This document shows positions 15,008-23,729 of a stretch of 27,250 nucleotides of DNA, one piece after another; position 1 is the first letter of the stretch, and every line of letters starts with the position of its first letter. The DNA lies in contig JBBRDQ010000042.1 of NCBI GenBank assembly GCA_038203695.1, positions 1 through 27,250 on the forward strand, in the 5' to 3' direction. The notes under the pieces are model-generated. The model saw nothing but the letters and a program-made list of their open reading frames with translations, was not told the DNA's origin and did not search any database. The translations under genes were made by a program, and so were the position numbers. Origin of the DNA: M3007 sp038203695 (lineage in GTDB: Bacteria; Bacteroidota; Bacteroidia; Chitinophagales; Saprospiraceae).

Positions 15008-17247
15008 TGCGCCAGATGCCTACACATAAAGATAACCTCACTTCGTTTACAGACCGCCTCACCCTCTACCAGAATGCCAACAGCAGTCCGGAGGCCATCA
15101 AGCGGAGTTTTCTGATTCGCATTGCCGAATTTGAACTCATCATAGATGCCTTGCGCAGCAGGAAAAAACGCGATCCATTGCAGCACGAACTCATTCTCGG
15201 CCGGCGTGGTAGCGGAAAATCTACCTTGCTGAGGCGTATTCAGATTGAGATAGACGAGCAACCCGACTTGGCGGAAAAGTACATCGCCATCAACCTCGCA
15301 GAGGAACAAAATACCATTTACAGGCTTTCTGACCTCTGGTACGAGGTGTTGCAGGAACTCGCTATCCGCTTCCAAAAAAACCTGAATTTGCGCAATTTCA
15401 ACTCTTTTGAAGACGAACAAGCCTTTGCCCGCTATCTCTATACCGAAATCCACCACCTTCTGACAGCGGCCGACAAGCGGGTGGTATTGCTCTTGGACAA
15501 TTTGGATCGCATCCTCGAAAACCTCGATAATGATGCCAACCTGCTTCGTGAAACGCTGCTCAATTACAACGATTTCCAAATCATTGGCGCAAGTACGCGC
15601 ATGACCGAGCATTTTTGGAGCCATAGCAGGCCTTTTTACGATTTTTTCCGCCGCCACCGACTCGAAGGACTGACATTTGCGGAAGTCCACGAATTGCTCA
15701 ACCATTGGAGTACAGAAATGGACCTGCCGGAACTACACGACTACGCACTGCGGTACCGGGGCCGGGTGGAGGCGATCTGCATCTTGACCGATGGATTGCC
15801 CCGCGCCTTGCAGTATTTTATTCAGGTCTTGCTCCACGACTCTGACCTGTACGGCTTTGACTACCTCCGAAAAATCATGGACAAGGCTACACCACTCTAC
15901 CAGGAAAGACTGAACAATCTGACTGCCCCACAAAGGAAAATTGTGCAGGAAATGGCTTTTTGTTGGGAGGCCATCCCGACCAAAACCCTGGTGGAAAGAT
16001 GCCGTATGGAAAGCAAGACGATCGCGGCATTTTTGAAACAACTGGAGCAATACGGTATTGTAGAAATCATCCCGACCGACAAAAGAAACCACCTCTACCG
16101 CATCTCTGAACGCTTCTTTAACATGTGGCTGATCGTCACTCAAGGCAATCCTGACCAAAAACGCCGCGCTAAATACCTGACCCTCTTTCTGGAAACCTGG
16201 TACGATGATACAGAATTAAAAACACTCACGCAAAAACAGTTAACAGCACTCCGAGAAGGAAACTTGAGCTATGACAAAGCAATGGTGCTCAGCAAAGGAC
16301 TGGTTCATTCCAAACACATCGGCGTGAAAGACCGGGATGCGCTGATAACATTGACACAGCAACTGAATATCGTCGGATTGGGTGATAGCGAGTTACCCAA
16401 AAAATATGCGGAGATATTAAAGGATATCAATCAACTGATAGCGGATAAAAAATGGCAAGCAGCCCTCGTCAAAATTGAAGACATTGACAATGAAGCAGAC
16501 GGCGTGAAGTTTCTCCTGAAAGGAAACTGTTTCGCTGAATTGAAACAACCCAAGGAAGCGGAAAAATTTTACCGGCAAGCCATAGAAAAAGGTAATGTGG
16601 GGGCATTGAACAATTTGGCGATTTTATATAAAAACCAAGGCAAAAATGCAAAAGCAGAAAAATTGTATCTGAAAGCCATAGAAAAAGGCGACATATATGC
16701 GTTGAACAATTTGGCGGTTTTATATAAATATCAAGGCAAAAATTCGGCAGCAGAAAAACTCTACCTCCAAGCCATAGAAAAAGGATATATGGATGCGTTG
16801 TACAATTTAGCGGGTTTATACTTCGAAACCAATCAACAACCCAAAGCAGCCTTGGCCCATGCCCGCGACTACCTCGCTAAAACAAAGGACGAAAGCCAAA
16901 ATGAAAACATCATCCTCTTAGAAATCTGGAATGGTATCTTCGATCAAGTGGATGAAAAAATAGCGCGTCTTATTCAAAACAACCAGGGGGAGGACTTAGA
17001 GTGGTTTTTAACCAACTTACTGTACCTCGAACAGAAACAATTGGTACTCCACCTCTTTGAATCGCCCGAATACGGCAAAATGCTCCAAGACCGCTACGAG
17101 TTGCTGTACTACGCCACTCGCATCCTCGCACAAAAAACCGAGGACAACCTGCTCCTGCGCATCCCGCCAGAAGTAATGCCCACCGTGCAGGATATTGTGC
17201 AAAAAGTAAAAGAGAAACAGGCATTTTATGCACTTCGCACCTCATAG
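15004..17247 (+). CDS. STAND-like NTPase with C-terminal helical repeats, second gene of the pair
   Basis: A 747-residue cytoplasmic protein. From the ATG at 15004 it has a P-loop domain with Walker A GRRGSGKST (66-74, Lys72), a Walker B-like VVLLLDNLDR (160-169, with Asn166 where a catalytic Glu is usual), a sensor strand IIGASTR (193-199) and the STAND-type GxP motif in TDGLPRALQYF (262-272). A winged-helix-like part follows, about 300-400, with RISERFFNMWLI. From about 500 there are helical repeats, including three 32-residue units (526-621) of the type AIEKG..ALNNLA.LYK.QGK.AEKLYL, resembling TPR/Sel1 ligand-binding arrays. STAND proteins use such arrays to sense a partner and switch by nucleotide state. 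No separate effector domain is visible, so the output is unknown. The start forms an ATGA overlap with the upstream gene; in-frame ATGs follow at 15007 and 15016. Confidence 0.8.
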   Translation: MMRQMPTHKDNLTSFTDRLTLYQNANSSPEAIKRSFLIRIAEFELIIDALRSRKKRDPLQHELILGRRGSGKSTLLRRIQIEIDEQPDLAEKYIAINLAEEQNTIYRLSDLWYEVLQELAIRFQKNLNLRNFNSFEDEQAFARYLYTEIHHLLTAADKRVVLLLDNLDRILENLDNDANLLRETLLNYNDFQIIGASTRMTEHFWSHSRPFYDFFRRHRLEGLTFAEVHELLNHWSTEMDLPELHDYALRYRGRVEAICILTDGLPRALQYFIQVLLHDSDLYGFDYLRKIMDKATPLYQERLNNLTAPQRKIVQEMAFCWEAIPTKTLVERCRMESKTIAAFLKQLEQYGIVEIIPTDKRNHLYRISERFFNMWLIVTQGNPDQKRRAKYLTLFLETWYDDTELKTLTQKQLTALREGNLSYDKAMVLSKGLVHSKHIGVKDRDALITLTQQLNIVGLGDSELPKKYAEILKDINQLIADKKWQAALVKIEDIDNEADGVKFLLKGNCFAELKQPKEAEKFYRQAIEKGNVGALNNLAILYKNQGKNAKAEKLYLKAIEKGDIYALNNLAVLYKYQGKNSAAEKLYLQAIEKGYMDALYNLAGLYFETNQQPKAALAHARDYLAKTKDESQNENIILLEIWNGIFDQVDEKIARLIQNNQGEDLEWFLTNLLYLEQKQLVLHLFESPEYGKMLQDRYELLYYATRILAQKTEDNLLLRIPPEVMPTVQDIVQKVKEKQAFYALRTS
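16579..16866. repeat. Three tandem 96-bp coding repeats
   Basis: Units start at 16579, 16675 and 16771, each opening with GCCATAGAAAAAGG and each coding one 32-residue helical repeat. Units 1 and 2 share most of their bases, including silent positions, which points to recent duplication. A degenerate partial unit precedes the first. Such arrays can change copy number by recombination or slippage. Confidence 0.8.
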
Positions 17248-17271
17248 CATTTACCCCCAAAAGCCCAAAAA

Positions 17272-18630
17272 TCAACTTGCGGGCAGCGAAAGCAACATGA
17301 TAGTGCCTTGTCCCAATTCGGAGGTCACCTGCACGTTACCGTTGCATTTTTCAACGATGCTTTTTACCAATGACAATCCGATGCCATTGCCGGGCACGTG
17401 GCGGGTGTGCTGGCTGCGGTAAAAAGGCTCGAACAAATGGGGCAGTTCTTCAGGCGCAACACCGGGGCCCTGGTCGCTGACTTTCAGGCAAACCGATTTG
17501 TTTTGTAAAAAAAGGGTGGCTACTACGGGGCTGTCAGGGCTGTATTTTACTGCGTTGTCGAGCAGGTTAAAAAAAACGGTTTGTAACAAAAAGGAATCGC
17601 AACGCACCAGAAACTGGGAAGCATCGTGGGCCTCTAATTGTAGGTTCACGGTGCGGCCCGCCTGTGGATATTTGGTTTGCAAGGTCCGGAAAGCCAACAG
17701 CAGGGCTTCGTCCGCTGCGCAGGGTTGCTCGGAGAAAGGGGACACGGCCTCTACTTTTGCCATCAAGAGCAGTTGTGCCACTAACTCGTTGAGATTTTCA
17801 GCTCGGTGGCGGATGTTTTCCAATGCTTTCTGATAGGCTTCCGTGGTGCGGCTTTGTTGGAGAGCCAAGTCTGCTTCGGCGGTAATGGCCGTCAGGGGGG
17901 TGCGCATTTCGTGCGAGGCGTTGCGGATAAATTGTTGTTGGGTCCGAAACCCTTGCTCGATTCGCTCCAGCATTTCGTTGAAAGTAATGGCCAATTGGCC
18001 CAATTCGTCGTAGTTGTTTTTGACTTGCAACCGCAGGTTGAGGCTTTTGGTCCCGATGGCGCGGGCTTTTTTGATCTTATCGGCGATGGGTTGGAGCATT
18101 TTTTTTACCCAATACCAACTGACTAAGGTCAGGAGCAGAACGCCCAGCAGGATGCCGCAGATAATGCTTGTGCGCAGGTTGCGGATCTTGCTCATCCCAT
18201 AGCGATCTATCGCGGAAATAACGAGGGTGTGGTGGGTGGTCGGGTCGTGCCGAACGCCATATTCGCGCGGTCCGATATGCGCAAAACAAAAAGTGCAGGT
18301 GTGAAATTGAGCCGTATCTACTAAAAGCGGCAGCAGATCTTTACCGTTCGGGAGTAAAATTTTTTGATCCGCATTGGCATACAAAATGGTTTCGTCGGTC
18401 AGGCTGCCCGGAGGCAACTCACTGAGGGCCGTAAATGGATGGAGCGGGTCGCGAGTAATCATGGAATCGGCTTCTTGCAGTCGTTCCTGAATGCGTGCTC
18501 TAAACTCCCGTTCACAAAAAAAAACGGAGTATTCGTAAATAAAAATACCTTCCAGCAACAAAATAACCAGGGCGGAAGCCGATATGAACAACGGTAATCG
18601 CTGACGGATGGTGAGTGGTCCAAATTGCAT
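17272..18630 (-). CDS. Sensor histidine kinase of a two-component system
   Basis: A 452-residue membrane-bound histidine kinase. It has a membrane helix at about 14-34, a periplasmic region of about 120 residues, a second helix at about 153-175, a HAMP linker, the HisKA dimer helix NASHEMRTPLTAI (237-249, phospho-accepting His240) and a HATPase domain with N-box FNLLDNAVKYS (354-364), DQGPG (386-390) and GNGIGLSLVK (414-423). The periplasmic region holds FHTCTFCFAH with a CxxC pair (Cys112, Cys115), which could sense redox state or a metal; this is an inference. It lies 49 bases after the response regulator gene on the same strand and surely works with it. The signal and targets are unknown. 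It ends tail to tail with the NTPase operon, with 24 bases between. Confidence 0.93.
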   Translation of the reverse strand: MQFGPLTIRQRLPLFISASALVILLLEGIFIYEYSVFFCEREFRARIQERLQEADSMITRDPLHPFTALSELPPGSLTDETILYANADQKILLPNGKDLLPLLVDTAQFHTCTFCFAHIGPREYGVRHDPTTHHTLVISAIDRYGMSKIRNLRTSIICGILLGVLLLTLVSWYWVKKMLQPIADKIKKARAIGTKSLNLRLQVKNNYDELGQLAITFNEMLERIEQGFRTQQQFIRNASHEMRTPLTAITAEADLALQQSRTTEAYQKALENIRHRAENLNELVAQLLLMAKVEAVSPFSEQPCAADEALLLAFRTLQTKYPQAGRTVNLQLEAHDASQFLVRCDSFLLQTVFFNLLDNAVKYSPDSPVVATLFLQNKSVCLKVSDQGPGVAPEELPHLFEPFYRSQHTRHVPGNGIGLSLVKSIVEKCNGNVQVTSELGQGTIMLLSLPAS

Positions 18631-18679
18631 ATAATGTCATTTTTGAATTAGGGACACAAACAGAATAGGGATTTGCCAA

Positions 18680-19354
18680 TTATTCTTTTAATATAAAACC
18701 CATCCCAACCTGGGTTTGGAGCAGTTTTTGCTCAAAAGGTTTGTCAATTTTGTTGCGCAAGTAACTGATATACACGTCTACGATATTGGTTCCGGGGTCA
18801 AAATCAATGCCCCATACTTCTTCCAAAATTTCCATTCGAGTCTTCAGCCGGCCCTTGTGGCGCAAGAGAAACTCCAGCAAGCGGAATTCGGTAGCGGTCA
18901 GTTTGATCGGCTCTTTAAGACGGAACACCTCTTTGGTCTCATGGTTGAGCGTCAGGTCAGCCAGTGTACTGATTTGCGGCAAGTCAGTCGGCTCAACCCG
19001 ACGCAAAAGTGCCCGAACCCTGGCCAAAAGTTCGGGTACGCGAAAAGGTTTGACCATATAATCGTCCGCACCAGCGTCCAGACCTTGTACGACATCGGTG
19101 GTGTCGCCCAGTGCAGTGAGCATGATAATCGGTACATTGCTGTTTTGACTGCGGATTTTTTTGCATAATTCCTGCCCGCCGATATGTGGCATGATAAGGT
19201 CGGTAATGACCAGTTGGAATGACAGGTTTTCAAAATACGACAGGCCCATTTTACCATCAAATGCGATATAGGTTTCGTATCCGGCTTCTTGTAATGTGCG
19301 GTTGATCAACGCAGCGATGTGCGGATCATCTTCAACAATGAGTATTTTTTGCAT
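18680..19354 (-). CDS. OmpR/PhoB-family response regulator
   Basis: A 224-residue transcription factor with an N-terminal receiver and a C-terminal winged-helix DNA-binding domain. Receiver residues are present: acidic pocket EDD (8-10), phospho-accepting Asp52 in ITDLIMP, Thr80 in IMLTALGD and Lys102 in MVKPFR. The effector domain, about 128-222, has the usual LTATEFRLLEFLLRHKGR and VDVYISYLRNKID segments. It is the first gene of the pair with the histidine kinase 49 bases downstream. In the organisation CusR/CopR-type regulators it often pairs with a kinase just like this, but nothing here identifies copper or another signal. No clear promoter box was found in the 176 bases before it. Confidence 0.95.
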   Translation of the reverse strand: MQKILIVEDDPHIAALINRTLQEAGYETYIAFDGKMGLSYFENLSFQLVITDLIMPHIGGQELCKKIRSQNSNVPIIMLTALGDTTDVVQGLDAGADDYMVKPFRVPELLARVRALLRRVEPTDLPQISTLADLTLNHETKEVFRLKEPIKLTATEFRLLEFLLRHKGRLKTRMEILEEVWGIDFDPGTNIVDVYISYLRNKIDKPFEQKLLQTQVGMGFILKE

Positions 19355-19530
19355 CCTGGAGGTTGGCAGAAATGGAGCATAATAGCAGCGTGGTCATGAA
19401 AAACGACTTGGATTTTAACTTTTGAAACGGGATAACGGTGACATATTTTTCAGGGAAAACTAAACCATGTTACAATACTTGCGTTGCGAAGATAAATCAT
19501 CACTTGCAAACGTCTTTCATTTTCTAATCT

Positions 19531-20415
19531 ATGATAGCAATATTTGACAAACTTTTGTCCGAAAAGTTCCGGGAACGAATGGAGCGTATCACTATTGGGA
19601 TAGCGATTGCCAGTTTCATCGTGCATTTACTCATTATTTTTCTGGTTAATCAGGACATCATTCATATTACGTCAAAACTCACAAAAAGTCCCATATCGGC
19701 AGTATATACCCCCTTCTCTTTCATTCTGGTATACGAAGTGTTCTTGTTGGTGTTTTACCTGCCAAGATCAATCTCAAGTTATATAGGCAAACAATACGAA
19801 ATCATAACACTGATTGTAATCAGGCGAATTTTCAAAGACATCGGCAACATAGAACTGTCCTCTGAGTGGTTCAAGTTGGAAAATGATCTGCGATTCACCT
19901 ACGACATGGCCACTGCATTGATTTTGTTCCTGTTAATCCAACAATTCTATCAGAAACTAGCCAAACAAAGTGGGAACGTTACTGCTAAAACGCCTGAAGA
20001 ACAAGGCACAATAAATAAGTTTATACAATTTAAAAAAACCATCGCCAAGGTTTTGATTCCTGTTTTAATTATACTAGCATTTTACTCGTTTGTTAATTGG
20101 ATCGTCGCCTCCGAACAAGATCAATTGAATAGTACAGCCGCTTTCAAAAATATTAACAACATATTTTTTGAGGATTTCTTTATGCTGTTAATCATCATCG
20201 ATGTAGTATTACTGTTGTTATCACTTCTTCATTCGGATAGTTTTCATAAAATCATCCGAAACTCCAGTTTTATTATTTCGACTATTTTAATAAAACTATC
20301 ATTTTCGGTGGAAGGTTTGATTAATAATGCCCTGATTGTGGGAGCCGTGCTTTTTGGCTATTTGATTCTGCTAATCCACAATTCATATAAAAATAGCACT
20401 GTTGCCGACCATTAA
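19531..20415 (+). CDS. Multi-pass membrane protein of unknown function
   Basis: A 294-residue integral membrane protein that I do not recognise. Hydrophobic segments are visible at about 21-40, 58-77, 124-138, 172-193, 212-233, 245-260 and 265-284, so it has six or seven membrane helices. Between helices 2 and 3 is a conserved-looking amphipathic stretch (SYIGKQYEIITLIVIRRI, then DIGNIELSSEW), and between helices 3 and 4 a soluble loop (KQSGNVTAKTPEEQ). The gene is visibly richer in A and T than its neighbours, which may mark a later arrival. It stands alone: the response regulator diverges on its left and methylmalonyl-CoA mutase converges on its right, 30 bases away. The motif-rich loop could belong to a channel-like or sensor protein, but no function can be assigned. 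Confidence 0.7.
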   Translation: MIAIFDKLLSEKFRERMERITIGIAIASFIVHLLIIFLVNQDIIHITSKLTKSPISAVYTPFSFILVYEVFLLVFYLPRSISSYIGKQYEIITLIVIRRIFKDIGNIELSSEWFKLENDLRFTYDMATALILFLLIQQFYQKLAKQSGNVTAKTPEEQGTINKFIQFKKTIAKVLIPVLIILAFYSFVNWIVASEQDQLNSTAAFKNINNIFFEDFFMLLIIIDVVLLLLSLLHSDSFHKIIRNSSFIISTILIKLSFSVEGLINNALIVGAVLFGYLILLIHNSYKNSTVADH

Positions 20416-20445
20416 TATTTTTTGTGTAACCATGAAGTGGCGAAT

Positions 20446-22587
20446 TCAGCTATTCAATACCGCCAGCAATTCCTGCGCTGCCTTGGCCACTACCGTGCCC
20501 GGACCGAAAATAGCCGCCGCGCCCGCCGTCCGCAAAAAGGCATAGTCCTGCTGCGGGATTACACCACCGGCCACGACCAGAATATCCGGCCGGCCCAGTT
20601 CCGCCAGCGCCTCAATGGTCTGTGGAATCAGCGTTTTATGTCCCGCCGCCAACGACGAAATGCCCAGAATATGCACGTCGTTTTCCACTGCCTGTCGCGC
20701 GGCCTCGGCCGGTGTCTGGAATAAAGGACCGATGTCGACATCAAAACCCAGGTCAGCGAACGCCGTAGCGATCACTTTGGCACCGCGGTCGTGACCATCC
20801 TGGCCGAGTTTAGCGACGAGGATACGGGGGCGTCGGCCTTCCATCTCCGCAAACGCATCGGCCATTTGGCGGGCTTTTTTAAAATCTTCATTTTTGGTCA
20901 TAGTCGCAGCATATACGCCGGAGATCGTACGGGTCGTGGCCGTATAGCGCCCGAAAGTGGTTTCCATCGCCAGCGAGATTTCACCCAGGGTAGCGCGGGC
21001 GCGGGCGGCTACAATGGCCAGCGCCAGCAGGTTGCCTTCACCAGAACGGGCGCATTGTTCCAGCGCCTCCAGGGCGGCGCCAACTGCCACTGTATCGCGG
21101 GCTTGTTTTACGCGGGTCAGCCGGGCCAATTGGGAATCCCGGACGGCAGTATTATCGACTTCCAGAATATCAAATGGTTCATTATCAGTGACTTGAAAAA
21201 TATTAACCCCGATTATTTTTTCCTCCCCTGCGTCGATACGAGCCTGTTTGCGGGCTGCGGCTTCTTCGATGCGCAGTTTGGGCAATCCTTCTTCAATCGC
21301 TTTGGCCATGCCGCCCAGCATTTCCACTTCCTGGATCAACGCCCATGCCTGTTCGATCAGTTGCATCGTGCGTTGTTCCACAAAATAAGAACCGGCCCAG
21401 GGATCGACAGCCTTGGTGACCTGGCTTTCCTGCTGGATAAAAATCTGCGTATCGCGGGCAATTTTGGCCGAAAAATCGGTCGGCAAAGCCATCGCTTCGT
21501 CAAAAGAATTGGTGTGCAGACTTTGTGTGCCGCCCAAAACCGCCGCCATCGCTTCGATGCAGGTGCGGGCTACATTATTGTAAGGATCCTGCTCGGTCAG
21601 CGACCAACCGGAAGTCTGGCAGTGGGTGCGCAAGGCTAAAGACTTGGTATTCTTTGGGTTAAACTGCTGAACGAGTTTGGCCCAGAGTACCCGCCCGGCG
21701 CGCATTTTGGCAATCTCGGTGAAATGATTCATCCCGATACCCCAGAAAAAAGACAGGCGTGGCGCAAATTCGTCGATGGACAGCCCGGCAGCCAGTCCGG
21801 CACGCAGGTATTCCAGTCCGTCGGCCAGGGTGTACGCCAGTTCGATTTCAGCCGGCGCTCCCGCTTCGTGGATATGGTATCCGGAAATGGAAATAGAGTT
21901 AAATTTGGGCATATTTTGCGCACAAAACGCAAAAATATCGCTGATGATACGCATACTCGGCCCCGGCGGGTAGATGTAGGTATTGCGCACCATGAATTCT
22001 TTCAGAATATCATTTTGGATGGTTCCGGTCAGTTTTTCCGGCGGAACACCCTGTTCTTCGGCGGCGACGATGTAAAAAGCCAGGATTGGAATGACCGCAC
22101 CGTTCATAGTCATCGAGACCGACATCTCGTCCAGCGGGATCTGATCGAACAGAATTTTCATATCCTCGATCGTGTCGATCGCTACGCCGGCTTTACCCAC
22201 GTCGCCCACGACGCGCGGATGATCGGAATCATAACCCCGGTGCGTGGCCAGGTCGAACGCTACCGACAGCCCTTTTTGCCCGGCCGCCAGGTTGCGGCGA
22301 TAAAACGCATTGCTCGCTTCGGCCGTGGAAAATCCGGCATACTGGCGGATCGTCCAGGGCTGCGTGACGTACATGGCCGAGTACGGCCCACCGAGATACG
22401 GTGGAATGCCGGCTACATACCGCTGCACCGGCCAGGAGACCTGGCTTGGCTGATTCGTCCCGGTCGTGGTGTCATCCGGACGAAGGGTAAGATCGAGGGC
22501 TTGGTTGGCAAAATCTGGCACTTGGAAAGACGTGAAAAGTGAAAAATGCAGCGTGAAAAGTGCGGTAATAATTGTATTTGGAAGCAA
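20446..22587 (-). CDS. scpA: Methylmalonyl-CoA mutase, large (catalytic) subunit
   Basis: A B12-dependent enzyme that interconverts (R)-methylmalonyl-CoA and succinyl-CoA in propionate metabolism. The 713-residue frame has the substrate barrel, starting at GIPPYLGGPYSAMY (60-73), with TQPWTIRQYAGFSTAEASNA, FYRRNLAAGQKGLSVAFDL and RTHCQTSGWSLTEQDPYNN, and a C-terminal B12 domain, about 586-713, with DGHDRG (597-602; His599 is the lower cobalt ligand), SSLAAGHKT and VVAGGVIP. The only ATG is at 22587, but the first 22 residues come from a low-complexity GTGAAAAGTG-type spacer; a GTG at 22521 gives a start VPDFANQ that looks like the family's usual lead. The segment normally reading EGIxVKPLYT before GIPPY is not recognisable. 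It begins 21 bases after the MoxR gene. No small subunit or MeaB is in the window. Confidence 0.95.
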   Translation of the reverse strand: MLPNTIITALFTLHFSLFTSFQVPDFANQALDLTLRPDDTTTGTNQPSQVSWPVQRYVAGIPPYLGGPYSAMYVTQPWTIRQYAGFSTAEASNAFYRRNLAAGQKGLSVAFDLATHRGYDSDHPRVVGDVGKAGVAIDTIEDMKILFDQIPLDEMSVSMTMNGAVIPILAFYIVAAEEQGVPPEKLTGTIQNDILKEFMVRNTYIYPPGPSMRIISDIFAFCAQNMPKFNSISISGYHIHEAGAPAEIELAYTLADGLEYLRAGLAAGLSIDEFAPRLSFFWGIGMNHFTEIAKMRAGRVLWAKLVQQFNPKNTKSLALRTHCQTSGWSLTEQDPYNNVARTCIEAMAAVLGGTQSLHTNSFDEAMALPTDFSAKIARDTQIFIQQESQVTKAVDPWAGSYFVEQRTMQLIEQAWALIQEVEMLGGMAKAIEEGLPKLRIEEAAARKQARIDAGEEKIIGVNIFQVTDNEPFDILEVDNTAVRDSQLARLTRVKQARDTVAVGAALEALEQCARSGEGNLLALAIVAARARATLGEISLAMETTFGRYTATTRTISGVYAATMTKNEDFKKARQMADAFAEMEGRRPRILVAKLGQDGHDRGAKVIATAFADLGFDVDIGPLFQTPAEAARQAVENDVHILGISSLAAGHKTLIPQTIEALAELGRPDILVVAGGVIPQQDYAFLRTAGAAAIFGPGTVVAKAAQELLAVLNS

Positions 22588-22608
22588 CCTTCCCTTTTCA
22601 CACCTTAA

Positions 22609-23658
22609 CTATCTCGGCACTTCGATTTTCTTCACAATATCGTCCAGTACTTCTTTGGTCGAAAAACCTTCCATTTCGCGTTCCGGTGTAAGAATAACCC
22701 GGTGATTCAGTGCCGGATAAACGACATAGCGAATGTCGTCGGGGGTCACGAAATTGCGACCATTCATCGCGGCTATGGCTTTGGCGGTTTTCATCAGCGC
22801 CAGCGAGGCGCGCGGACTGGCACCGAGGAAGAGGTCGGCGTTATTGCGCGTATTGTGGACGATGGCGGCGATGTAATCCAGTAATTCTTCGCGAATATAA
22901 ACTTGTTCGATGCGTTTTTGGCAATCTACGATGTCTTGTGGCGTAATGACGGCTTTTACCGTTTCCCGCAAAATACCGTTGAAATCGTTGCGGAAACGGC
23001 GCAGAATGGTTTTTTCCTCGGCTAGTGTCGGGTAAGTGAGGATAATTTTAAAGAGAAAGCGGTCGAGTTGCGCTTCGGGCAGTTTGTAGGTGCCTTCCTG
23101 CTCGATCGGATTCTGGGTCGCCACCACAAAAAACGGACTGCCCATCGGGTACGTAATGCCATCGACGGTCACTTGTTTTTCCTCCATCACTTCAAATAAG
23201 GCGGCCTGCGTTTTGGCTGGCGAGCGATTGATCTCGTCGATCAATACCACATTAGAGAAGATGGGCCCGGCTTTAAAATTAAAATCCGAGGTCTTCATAT
23301 TGAAAACCGGCGTGCCTATTACGTCGGCTGGCATCAGGTCGGGCGTGAATTGAATGCGGCTGAAACCAGTGTGCACCGTCTGCGCCAACAATTTGGCAGT
23401 CAACGTTTTAGCAATCCCTGGCACTCCTTCCAGCAACACGTGTCCGCCGGTAAAAACAGCGACCAGTAATAAATCCAGCATCTCATCCTGCCCGACGATT
23501 ACCTGACTGATCTGCGTTTTTACACGTTCGGCGCAGTCCACCACCAACTGCACATCCACCCCTTGCGACATCGTGCTTAAAAAGGGCGGAGGCGTTATAA
23601 TTTCCGGTGCTGGCTCAAATTCAGGCTTGGACAAGTCAATAAATTCATTTTCAGACAT
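22609..23658 (-). CDS. MoxR-family AAA+ ATPase
   Basis: A 349-residue AAA+ ATPase of the MoxR group, chaperone-like proteins that help assemble or activate partners, often with a VWA or DUF58 protein. Walker A is EGVPGIAKT (77-85), Walker B VVLIDEINR (137-145), the sensor 1 ATQNPIEQEGTYKLPEAQLDR (180-200) is intact, and the C-terminal lid has SPRASLALMKTAKAIA. Residues 1-30 form a Pro/Glu-rich tail before the ATPase; a later Met30 is an alternative start. The DUF4350 gene lies 71 bases upstream and methylmalonyl-CoA mutase 21 bases downstream, all leftward. In Bacteroidota this MoxR is usually followed by a DUF58 gene; here it is not, see findings. Confidence 0.93.
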   Translation of the reverse strand: MSENEFIDLSKPEFEPAPEIITPPPFLSTMSQGVDVQLVVDCAERVKTQISQVIVGQDEMLDLLLVAVFTGGHVLLEGVPGIAKTLTAKLLAQTVHTGFSRIQFTPDLMPADVIGTPVFNMKTSDFNFKAGPIFSNVVLIDEINRSPAKTQAALFEVMEEKQVTVDGITYPMGSPFFVVATQNPIEQEGTYKLPEAQLDRFLFKIILTYPTLAEEKTILRRFRNDFNGILRETVKAVITPQDIVDCQKRIEQVYIREELLDYIAAIVHNTRNNADLFLGASPRASLALMKTAKAIAAMNGRNFVTPDDIRYVVYPALNHRVILTPEREMEGFSTKEVLDDIVKKIEVPR

Positions 23659-23729
23659 TATATATGCGGTTTAAGGGTTGATTGATGGTGGAGAAGGTTG
23701 CGGTTATGAACAGGTAGTATGGATGCAGG

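Noticed and set aside
14995..15705. Leftward open frame antisense to the second NTPase
   Set aside because: It covers the Walker A and B region of the real gene and shows no independent protein features.
13820..17247. NTPase pair as a known Avs-type STAND defence system
   Set aside because: Avs proteins are large single polypeptides with an N-terminal effector such as a nuclease; neither protein here has a recognisable effector domain.
20791..21639. 282-codon rightward open frame antisense to methylmalonyl-CoA mutase
   Set aside because: The mutase frame carries conserved sequence throughout; the antisense protein is rich in Gly, Arg and Phe as expected of a shadow frame.
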